Assembly: GCA_038496445.1 (NCBI GenBank)
Contig: JALMLS010000228.1
Coordinates: 496,001-560,000, forward strand
From: Trichosphaerium sp. ATCC 40318
Lineage: Eukaryota > Discosea > Flabellinia > Trichosidae
Direction: 5' to 3'
DNA length: 64,000 bases
Position 1 is the first letter of the stretch. Each line of letters begins with the position of its first letter. Of this stretch, positions 23,987-34,019 are shown in pieces. The notes below the pieces were generated by a model that had not been told where the DNA came from, ran no database searches, and saw nothing but the letters and a program-made list of their open reading frames with translations. The position numbers and the translations under genes are program-made.

Positions 23987-25028
23987 TTGTTGGGGTTGTC
24001 GTGTACTTTTTAAGATAACGATTTGGGCATCTTCGGGATTTTGTGGGTCAAAGCCCTTTAATTGTTCACGTGAATTTTATGCATAAATAGCTTATATGAT
24101 ACTTTATACGCGTATATTGTACTTGTTAGAAGTCAGTTAGTATGTTTTTAATTAGTTACAGAGTTTTTCTTAAAAAACCAAAGCGCGAAACAAAAAACTA
24201 CAAAATTCAGAAAAAACTTGTTAACCCGGATTGTAAACTTCAAACTACATATTATTCACACTTGTCAGTACTAAACACGGGATCAAATAGTACTCCCGTC
24301 TGTGCTACAAAACCTACCAAAAGCAAAGAGGCATATTTTTGTTTAAATTCAAGGTCACGTGAAAGTGATGTAACAATCGAGTTGCACGAACGTACCTTCG
24401 GGTAAACTAAAACAACGTCATCCAACACATACCCTCGAAGGCCTCTAAGCAACATTTCAAAGCTTGCAAACGTTTCTAATCCACTACCAAATTCTACTTG
24501 ACTTTGTTGAAAAATCACTGGTAGCAACGCTCAAACTATACGAAAAAATATAGCGTATGACGCACGAGCCACTAGAAATACTAGCTTTACGTACTTGGTA
24601 AGGATGTAATTAATGTGAGCGCCAAGCCTGAAGAGAAATATTAAAACCACAAATTTGACACTTCATTGTAGCAAGCTTTTTTGTCGCTTTGCTAACGTGG
24701 TTGTATTGATACCTTACGTACTGTATTTTATGTTTCGGTTGGTTATAGTGTAGCATTTAGTCTTAGTAAGTTTCAAACAGCTTTGCGCGTATGGGTGCGT
24801 GTAATAACATACGCTAGTTGAGCAAGTGAAAGTACACGCTCTAAAACGTCTTTTTTTACTTCAGTTGGCCGTAAATAGTCAGTATGCTGATTTAATGTTG
24901 TAGTTTGTACTGCCCAAAAAGTTCTTAATGCCACAGACCGTATACTAAACGTGACGGCAGCAGAAGTAAAGCGTCAAAATGTCAGACGTTAAGTCATAGC
25001 ACACAGTCTACTTGCGAACAGTGTAAAA
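23987..25028. other. Spacer with one weak minus-strand gene candidate
   Basis: From about 24690 to 24252 the minus strand can be read as small exons: a segment around LALTLITSLP, then LLPVIFQQSQVEFGSGLETF ... LRGYVLDDVVLVYPK, and after a GTACGT intron GFVAQTGVLFDPVFSTDKCE-stop. The last junction is convincing, but the 5' end is not and no family is recognised. TCACGTGA occurs at 24066-24073 and 24355-24362. The rest of the interval shows nothing. Confidence 0.4.
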
Positions 25029-28000
25029 ATGAAATTAGGGTCGAAGAGACGTGGTACTACACATCCACAATCAACTGGTTCAAGGAGATATAGTTCTCAT
25101 GGTATTTTGATTTAATATTCGTTTACATGCCTAAATAATGATCTAATAGAACCCACGTATAGCCACAACAGGTTTTCTGACCCCGAACCTAAAAAGAGTA
25201 GAGTTTATGAAGCTAGAGGTCAACCTGGAGACCCAGGAGCTCCACCAGGCGCCACATCACTTGTTGGTGGTGCCGGAAGCTATGCCAAGTACTTTGCTTT
25301 GTTCTGTATTGTAGTTGTACTTGCGCTTTGGATTACTGTTAAATTACAATCTACAGATGACATGGACATATCTGATGAACGTACGTCAAAATGCCACGTT
25401 GTTTTTAAAAAAACTCAGTTTACAAACAAACAATCAATGCGTCTTGTCTCATTACGCGCGTAGAAACGGTTCCAGATAATTCCAAAACGCTAGATCCAGT
25501 TAATTTGCCAGATGTAAACAAACAAGATCCCAACAAAGACTTAATGTATGATGACACGTACCCTGATGATATTGAAGACGATGGGGACGGAGAGACTGCA
25601 GCAGACACAGAAAAACCAGAAACAATTGGAGAAGACGACACAACGAGCGACGAAGACAATGACAGCTTAGGATTAACGGACAATGATAAACAAGAAACAC
25701 TGAAACCAACTGAAGAAGAAACAAAGAGTGCTACAACAGTTGCTGAGGAACAAAATGAGGGAGATCCTAAAAGCGAGAAACCAACTGAAAAAGAAACAAA
25801 GAGTGCTACAACAGCTGCTGAGGAACAAAATAAAGGAGATCCTGAAAGCGCGAAACCAACAGATCGTGCAGACGTTACTGCAGCTGTTACAACAGTAAAA
25901 AGCGAGGAGGAGACACCAAAACCAACTGATGCTAAAAAAGAAGATGGAAAGAAAGAGAAGTCTGAGTCTACTGCTGTTAGTAATGAAAAAGATGATAATA
26001 AGTCAGTGACCAAAGTTGATGACGAAAATGTAACAAAAGAACAAGCCGTTGACACTGAGAAACTCACTGGTGAGAATACAGCGGCAGAGATATCCAAAGA
26101 TGTTGATGTTGACACTGAGAAACTCACTGGTGAGAGTACAGTGGCAGAGATATCGAAAGATGTTGATGTAGACGACACCAAGAAACCTGATGAGAGTGCA
26201 ACGGAAGAGAAGTCAAAAGACGTTAATGTTGACCCTGAGAAACTCGGTGGTGAGAATACAGCAGAGATACCGAAAGACAATGATGTAGGCGACACCAAGA
26301 AGCCTGGTGAGAGTGCAACTGCAGAGAAATCAAAAGACGTTGATGTAGGTGACACCAAGAAAGTCGATAGTGAGAGTAGCGACATACCTACAAACAGTAT
26401 TGGTACGAACAAAAGCGGTAATGAAGAGAGTATAACTACCATAGACGGCGAGAATACATCTATAAATAACGACAAGGAAGTTACAGATAAGAAACTTGAA
26501 GGCGAAGAAACCAAGGAAAATAAGGATACTACCAAAGAATCTACGAAACCAGAAGAGAAAATACCTGACAACAAGGGGTCTAAAGAAACAACAAAAAATG
26601 AAGAAAATGCTGGTAACGGAGGAAATTCTAATGAAGACAAACCAAACACCACCGATAACGAGAAGAATGATTCTAAACGCAGACGCACTGAACCTGAACC
26701 TGGACACGCTGAAGCTTATAGCTTCAAAAAAAGTACGTCGAGTTTTTGTAATTTTTTTTTATTTTTTGCTGTTCCACGTGCGCTTTACTAATCTTTTATA
26801 ATCTATAGTGGATACAACTGAAAATGCTCGAGACTTTTTACGTATTCTTACATGGAACATTGAGAAAGGGTGCGTGTAAAACATAATTTCGAAAAAAAAA
26901 TCCGAAAAAAAAAAAATTATTTTTCTTTGGACCTGTTGGGACAGAGTCGGATGAGAATAAGTGTTACCTCTTCTACGATTTTTGATACTTATTTCTGCCT
27001 AAAACTAATTTCCTAGTTGCCCTTGCTGCGGTTTTATCAACATTTCACTATTTTTAAATGTTTTTTTTTTTGTTTTGACTTTGAAAAAGTTGTATGTAAC
27101 TTACTTGTTTGATAGATACCAAGACCGCCTCTCAAAGATCATTTCAACGTTGTCTAAACTTTCTCCAGACATTTTACTTTTGACTGGTGTCGATTGGGAC
27201 TGTGAAAGAACAACAACAAGAAAAAGCGAACTAAGTGGTGATATTGCATCAATTCTAGCTGTTTCTCTACGTCTACAACACCGAACCTTTCAAACTTCGT
27301 TTGTTGAGTTATGGTCTAAAGAACGTGAGGCTAACATGCAAGGTGGCGGCGTTCACGGAAATGGTAAGTTCCACGGCAACATTTTCTTCATTTTGTAAGT
27401 TAAGCTCACTGTTATTTTTTTAAGTCATCCTATCTCGGTATCCTGTTGCAGATGTTCGTTCTGGTATCTATAAAGAAACACCAAAAGTTTGGACAAAAGA
27501 TAATCAACAACCTAGAAAAGGTGGTCGCGGTTTCCTTGGACAAACTATAGACACACCTTTCGGTAATATCACAGTTGTTGTGTACGCTTCTTTTTTTTTC
27601 TTTTTTTGTTCTTTTTTGTGACAAATGTCATTTGCTAATGATGTCTACGTTCAGTACTCAATTGGAGAAGTATGCTACTAAAGACCAACGTGTATTGCAG
27701 TTTAAAGAGTTATCTCGCCACTTTGGAAATGATACAGCTCCAACAAAAATACATGAACACACTAAAGGTTACCCGATAATAATCGGTGGTGACTTTAACA
27801 CTTGGTCTTATAATATAAATGAGGATGATAAAAAGAAGAGTGAAGTTGTAGAGGCTTTAAGATGGAAGAAGGATATTATACCCAACATGCCTGGCATGTC
27901 ATTAGAGGTAAGCACAATAGCGTTTTATTCATTCAAAGAAAAAAAAAACTTGATCAAAGTTTTTGACTTTTGATTTTATAGGATCCTTTCCCAGCTACTG

Positions 28001-28182
28001 CTGCTACGTCGTATGCCGAATATAAAAATACAGATGCTGATAAAGTAGACTGGCTCCTTATTGATAAAAGATTCGAAGTCACCTATCAGATGCTCGCTGA
28101 AGAGGATGAAGTGTTTACTGACAATTTCGAAAACAGACTTTCAGATCATTTGTGGATGTATGTTGACGTTTCTAAGTCATAA
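25029..28182 (+). CDS. Membrane-anchored endonuclease/exonuclease/phosphatase (EEP) family protein with acidic repeat stalk
   Basis: Eight exons: 25029-25101, 25150-25380, 25464-26732, 26809-26879, 27116-27363, 27452-27581, 27655-27907 and 27982-28182. A basic N-terminus (MKLGSKRRGTTHPQ) precedes one membrane span (YFALFCIVVVLALWITV), predicting a type II protein. A stalk of about 400 acidic Lys/Glu/Thr-rich residues follows, with two repeat families: about 25 residues (KPTEEETKSATTVAEEQNEG) and about 20 residues (DTEKLTGENTAAEISKDVDV). The C-terminal domain is EEP-like: LRILTWNIEKG, LSPDILLLTGVDWDCERT, IIIGGDFNTWS, VDWLLIDKRF and LSDHLWMYVDV, which supply the Asn, Glu/Asp, GDFN and SDH metal and catalytic positions. 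The usual Glu after the first strand appears to be Asp in GVDWD. The substrate (nucleic acid, phosphoinositide or sphingolipid) cannot be told. Confidence 0.82.
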
Positions 28183-28957
28183 TGTACCACTGCAGCCTAT
28201 ATATGAAACCTAAAAAAGACCAAGCGCCAAGGAGTAGTCGCGTACATTTCTTTGTAAATACGAAAGCACCTTGTAAATGTAGATAGTAAAACAACTTTAA
28301 AACAAACGTTGCTCTTGTAGAATTCTATCAGTAGTTTTGTTGTTTTCTGAAAACTGTTCAGTTTAAACCACAAGTGAAGGCATGAATAGATAGTATACGT
28401 TAACTTAGGTCATTGAGACGTTATCTTAGGTATTATTTGGCAAGTTTCAAACACCTCATCATTTGTACCAAGAGGTTTTTGTACAATTTGATATTGCAAA
28501 AAAATAATATGCTAATAAAAGAGCAAAAAGTGGCTCTAGAGCCCAAAAATGGTATCGGTTCTTGTTTGTAAGATCCATTTAAACGTATTACATGAACATG
28601 AGCATGATACGGGAAGCGTTCGGGTTACGCTAGTCCGAAGTTTGTGTGGTCGTAAAAACACAAATTGATTGTACGTTCACAATATCCTACGCACAAGGTA
28701 CCAAATTAACGTACCAATGACAACTTTCATAAGGACCGAAAATAAAACATGCAAGAGCCGCTTTAAATTCCTCCGACCCGAAACTACTTATCAAACAGCT
28801 GACTCGGGTAACATTTTCGCCATAAAGTGACGGATATGGAGCGTGTTTGCCAATTCAGTACCATTTGCCTTAATCGGCCGATAAATTTCCCTATAACACA
28901 ACACCCACAACCACTCCCGATACTCACTCAATACAAACTTCAAAACACTCACACGAA
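28183..28957. other. Intergenic region with probable promoter of the LPMO-like gene
   Basis: No gene is seen. The part nearest the next ATG (28900-28957) is C-rich on the plus strand with short CAC/TACAAACTTC-type tracts, unlike the AT-rich remainder. This is compatible with a core promoter, but no named element is recognised. Confidence 0.3.
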
Positions 28958-29659
28958 ATGATATCAACCGGAAAACTCCTTATCGTAGTTTTCGCCCTAT
29001 GTGCACTTGTATCGCTTGTGTCAGCTCACGGACGCCTTGAAGTTCCTAAGACAAGAGATATGCAACACAACGTTGCGTACCACAGACAAAAGGCGCCTGT
29101 AAGGTTATCCAATGGACGTTTCACGTCTGAGCACAGATGCAGAGACTTGTCCTTCATGGGAACTACCGCAACATACCAAGCCGGAAGAACATATGCTGCA
29201 AAGGTCGATATCGAAGCAGCTCACCCTGGTGATTGCTCTTTCTACCTTTCTTTCGATAATGAAAAGACATGGGCTCGTGTAAACTACGTCAAAGATTGCC
29301 AAAAACCAAGCCAAAATTTTGTCATCCCTTCGTGGGCTCCTAACGGTAACGCTGTCCTTCGTTATGAATGGAATGCTTTGCAACAAGTCACAGCTGTTGA
29401 GTACTACGTACAATGCGCTGATATCAAGATCACTGGCGGAAGAAACGGCGGTGTAAGCTTTAGCCCTGTTGTACGCATACCTGGACATCTTCCTACGGAT
29501 CCAAGCAAGTACAGGAAAATCTACAACCCAAACACCCCACAGTTTCATGCTGGTCCTAAACTAGCTACATTTGGCGGTGCCGGAAACAATGGTGGAAACA
29601 ACAACGGCGGAAACACCCCTCCACCTCCTCCACCACCTCCTCCAATGAACACCAACAAT

Positions 29660-29695
<36 letters not shown>

Positions 29696-30717
29696 AACAA
29701 TAACAATAACAACAACGGCGGAAACCTTCCTACATTACGTGCCCCTGGTAACATTGCTGTCGAGCACTTCACTTCCTTTAAAGATCATACACAAGGCAAT
29801 GAAGGTACGACGCACATTTTTTTTTTAGTTTGTTTTATTTTTAGATTGTTCTTTATTCTTACTTACTTTCGAACAAGGTGGTGCAAACTGCGCTCCAAAG
29901 AACACTGGTAGCGAGAGAGCTGATCTACAACTTAACAATGGCAAATGTAACCTTGGATGGATACAATCTGGTGAATGGGTCAGCTACGAAGTTGACTTTC
30001 AACCTGGCACATACGATGTTGAATTTCAGGTCGCATCTGCCAGAGACGGTACCCACGCTTTCCGAGTAACCGTTGATGGTAAATCAGCTCAATTCTCCTT
30101 TGGTTCCACTGGAGGTACGTATTTTATTGCTTTGTTCTGACAACACGTGATACTAATACTACAATGCAGGTTGGCAACGCTACATAAGTCCAAGGGAGTT
30201 CCTTGGAAATGTCGCTGATGGCGTGCAAACGGTTACTGTCGAAATGTTGTCAAAAGATTTCAACATTCGCGGCTTCAAGTTCATCAAAAGCGTCAAAGGT
30301 GGTAACAATGGCGGTAACAACGGTGGTAACAACGGAAACAACTGCCCAGGCAAACGTGACCTTTCCTCGTACGTTTATTATTTGCGTATTTATTATACAT
30401 CGCTGACTTCTCTGTTTAGCGGTTTGAGTAACGCTATGATTGTCAACCAACCAACTGATATTACAAGAGGTTCTAAATATAACTTGGCTGTTCAATACAA
30501 GGCTGTCGAAGACAGTGTCATTCAAGTAATTATGTGGAACAACTGGAATCCTATCACTACAGGTTTCGCACATGTCTCTGCTGGTGTCAGCATGACCAAC
30601 GTCTCTATTGCTGTACCTACCAATGCTGTACCTACAGGTCACTTTTTCACAACAAAAGTATTTCCAAGAAGTCTCTGGGAAGAGATTGCTACTACTAACT
30701 TGGTCCAAGTTAATTAA
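28958..30717 (+). CDS. LPMO-like secreted protein with poly-Asn linker and CBM6 domain
   Basis: Exons: 28958-29804, 29878-30114, 30171-30368 and 30420-30717. The signal peptide (MISTGKLLIVVFALCALVSL-VSA) is followed exactly by HGRLEVPKTRD, so the mature protein would start with His, as copper LPMOs require. A second His lies in AAHPGDCSFYLSFD, and the closing strand EYYVQCADIKI has the axial aromatic position of LPMOs. Then come a Gly/Asn stretch, eight prolines and about 25 Asn. The second module (IAVEHFTSFKDH, then NLGWIQSGEWVSYEVDFQPG, GWQRYISPREF) is a CBM6-type carbohydrate-binding fold. A Gly/Asn linker and a third beta-rich domain of unknown type end the protein. I expect oxidative or binding action on wall polysaccharide such as chitin or cellulose. 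The LPMO (AA) family is not assignable by eye. Confidence 0.8.
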
Positions 30718-31341
30718 ATTGTCACGTGATCATATGTGATTTTATCTGTCAGTAAATAAACTTCTTTCACGAAAATTTGTTGAACTGCTTGTTTACGTTT
30801 TTCTAACTTCTTTGCTTTCTAATTTTATATTTGTAAGGATAGTTCCTTTACGCTGTCACAATGAAGCACAAGGTTTGCCTATTTGTTTGTTGGCATTTTT
30901 TCAAGAAAGCAGTTGAGGCCGGCTTAACTGCCCGGTGAATGCAGCTTCTCTTCAGCATATCTTTTATTTTACACCTTTAGGTTATCTCTACACTCTCCAG
31001 AGCCCTTTACGCCCATGACGGGCCCAAAGCACTCCTGTGCACACAGTTTAATGCTATAGCTCTGTTTGACATGCTAAAGTACTTTTAGTCACACCGCTGG
31101 CCTTTCTTTTGTATTTCGTTGGTAATCTGATTTAATTCTCTATTCTGCTTTTACACGCTAAAATCAACTACACTAACTCGATTTTACCTTTCTCACTGCT
31201 TTTTAGCAACAAACTAACTTCCTAAAGGAACACCTCACTATTTCTACGTCTATGGCCATTGAACATGCTTGTAACTCAAACATTATTAGCAGGTAATGAA
31301 ACTAGATGTCAATGAAGATAGCAAGGTCAGATTTTTGAAAT

Positions 31342-31374
<33 letters not shown>

Positions 31375-32067
31375 GTACTTCCTTTTCGTATAATCACGTG
31401 CGCAATGAATATGTTTCCACAAGTGTAGATAGCTTTGCTATGAGGAACATTTCTTTTTTAGCTGGGACTGGACCATTTCTATATGCACTTGAGCAATACA
31501 GTAATTAAACAGATAGCAACAAATTGTCCATGAAAACGTTAACCTCAGAACCATAATCAAATTGCTGACCATTAATAGAACATATGCATATGCCGGACGA
31601 CAAGTTTTATTTTCATCTGTATGATTGGTCCTGTTCCATGACATGATGTCCTCCTGTAACTTTCTGTACACGCATGTCAATCTGTAAGTCGTCTTCCATG
31701 TAAACCCCCCTATATGTAATAAAGTAGGCGCTAGCGCGCTGCCTCTTGTTCTAAAAAAAAAATTTTTCAAGAAAGCAGTTGTATATCATTGTAAGGTGAC
31801 ACTTGACACATTGCACTTTTAGTTCGGACACAAGTTTTCTGTCTTTTTTCTGTTTAGCAGTGGCTTAAAGTCGGCCATTTGCTAGTTTTGAAAGAATATT
31901 GAATGTACAAACGATACTGCACGACAAAACAATATCTGACTTGCCTCTTTTCAGTACGTGAAAATAAATTTAATAACATGTCAAGTTTTCAACATATTTT
32001 CGAATAAATTCTTAGAATAACTTACTTGTATCAGTTACAAGTTCAATAATTAAGTAATCAAAGCATT
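30718..32067. other. Intergenic region with a long poly-T run
   Basis: TCACGTGA lies at 30722-30729, just after the stop of the LPMO-like gene. An uninterrupted run of about 28 T starts near 31346. A minus-strand open frame at 31438-31770 has no recognisable content. No gene is supported. Confidence 0.45.
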
Positions 32068-32690
32068 ATGAACATAGAAGACAATACCATTCTTCCCAAC
32101 GAGATGTGGTTACATATCGCCTGTAATTTATCGTTGCCTTCATTTTGCGCTCTACATCAAACAAGCATTTCTCTCTTATTCTATGCTTCAAAGACTTATC
32201 TCAAGGTTTCTGGACAGAACAGCTACGTAGTGTTGCCAATATTGATGTTGATACCTTCAACGACATGATAGAAAGTCCTACACGATATATTAAAATCCCT
32301 ATGTCCAGAATATCATACAACCCACTAAAACCAAAGTTTTATAAACTCCACCAGAAGCCTGGCTGCAAGACACCAAAATTTACAAGTGACATGAAGAAAC
32401 TATTCATGGCTTTTCGTATTGGCCCAGCAATTATGCGCCACCTTCAAGCACAAATACTGAAGGAATCTGATACCCACCGGGGATACAGGATTGACTCTGT
32501 AGAGAGTAATTTAGCTGGTCCTTTTGAATACGAAATAGATTGGAACAGAAAGCAAATTACTTTTGGCAAGGTTTCTGCTGTTTTTGGCATCTACGGCGGT
32601 TCATTTGGTTTTAATGCATGGCATCTATTCGATTCATTTACATGCGATTTGAACGCCCTTGAACTTAATGTACTAGTACCCAATAAATAA
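32068..32690 (+). pseudogene. F-box protein gene with an apparent frameshift
   Basis: The first frame starts MNIEDNTILPNEMWLHIACN and continues LSLPSFCALHQTS, a good F-box helix pattern (LPxExxxxI...L). Near 32160-32190 the match passes to the next frame, which continues the domain as CFKDLSQGFWTEQLRSV and then runs open to PNK-stop at 32690 (about 150 more residues ending ...GGSFGFNAWHLFDSFTCDLN). No GT-AG intron can bridge the switch. Either the gene is broken by a one-base change, or the base sequence has an error there. The C-terminal part is a beta-rich region of unknown type. F-box proteins recruit substrates to SCF ubiquitin ligases. Confidence 0.6.
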
Positions 32691-34019
32691 CATTATAAAG
32701 TGTAACAGCAAATTACTCCCAAATTTAAACAACCATTGCTAATGACTTACTACGATGAAAACCATAGCACTAGAGTATATGTTATGATGTTAGTAATTGA
32801 ATGATTTAATGCTTGGTCACGAGGCCAGACTTGTTTGTATTGAAAGTCAATACACAAATAAAACAACACTACAAAAAGAAAGCAAACAAACATTCTGTAC
32901 ACTGCTATCATTTGCGCTATAGCCTCTAGCTGTTAAAGATTGTTTGCCTGACTATTGTGTCTTATTCGCCAACCCTCATTAGTCTCAAACCTCCGTAAAA
33001 CAGCTTGTGCCGTTAAAAACATTTTCAGAGAAATGTTTTACTCCAGATTGCAAAGGTTTTCACGTTACCTTTTCTAGTTCTCAACAAGCCAGATGGCACT
33101 GTAATGCCAGATGTGATACACATCATTAAAAATCCAGCATGCTAATTAATATTAATTGACAATAGTGCCAAGTGTAGAACAGTGAGAAATGCACGAAGAA
33201 AGGTTTGCGTTTTGATGATTGTTTTGTTTTGAGCGCTACGCACATCCGTGCACTCTTAATTTCAAGAATTTTAGACCAACAACAAACAGAGATTTTAGCC
33301 GATATCTAAGTCGACTGAAGGTTTCGATCCTGTCACTCTTTCTTCTATCATTCACGTGACAGTCACAATGATCTAACCTACAACACGTTCTATCCTACTA
33401 TGATCACAACTTGAGCTGTGAATAAGTCAACAGGAAAAATAGTTTATAACGTCTTTTGAGTACCAGCGTATTGAATATACCCAAGAAACCCTGAAAATTG
33501 CAAGATAGTATTAGCCAATGAAACACTTTTTATGCGTTGCTAATACAATATGCTTGTTGTAATCTACACGCATATGTACCAACAACAGTGTTATTTAGCT
33601 TTCTGTACGTTAAGCACAATCATTTAACACTGGGATATTTTTATTTTGGCCAAGAACTTTTGTATTGAATACCTTACGCCCACAGATTCCTACAACGCAA
33701 ATACTAGCTAAAAGGAAAAGTTTGGACGTCCCTATGAAAACTCATAAAATTTTATTCTCTTGCGCAAAAAATGTCAAATGACAAGCAAATACCGCCGTGT
33801 TCGTTGTAGCGATTAAACAAGGTTGTAACGAAACAAAACGAACAAGCGGAAGTTGGTGGTATACCAAATTTGCTTTTGGTGACGACCGAATTGAACATCT
33901 TTTCGGAAATCACCCTGTGACATAGTGCTTATTTACGCTCAGATTGCAAATGGAAGGTAAAGGTGCCTGTTTAAGCCGAGTTACCTTATTTATAGCCAAA
34001 TTGAAACCACACCACACAA
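32691..34019. other. Intergenic region, no gene seen
   Basis: About 1.3 kb without a plausible exon. TCACGTGA is at 33352-33359. Otherwise it is unremarkable AT-rich sequence. Confidence 0.5.

Noticed and set aside
25420..26688. 422-residue minus-strand open frame, Ser/Val/Leu-rich
   Set aside because: It is antisense to the acidic repeat stalk of the EEP protein and has no start context or family signal.
29545..29772. Minus-strand poly-Leu/poly-Gly frame
   Set aside because: It is the antisense of the poly-Asn and poly-Pro tether of the LPMO-like gene.
31346..31374. Poly-T run as evidence of a retrotransposon tail
   Set aside because: No retroelement body or target duplication is visible next to it; such runs are common in this AT-rich sequence.
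31438..31770. 110-residue minus-strand frame near the poly-T run
   Set aside because: No domain, signal peptide or convincing splice signals; composition is like the surrounding spacer.
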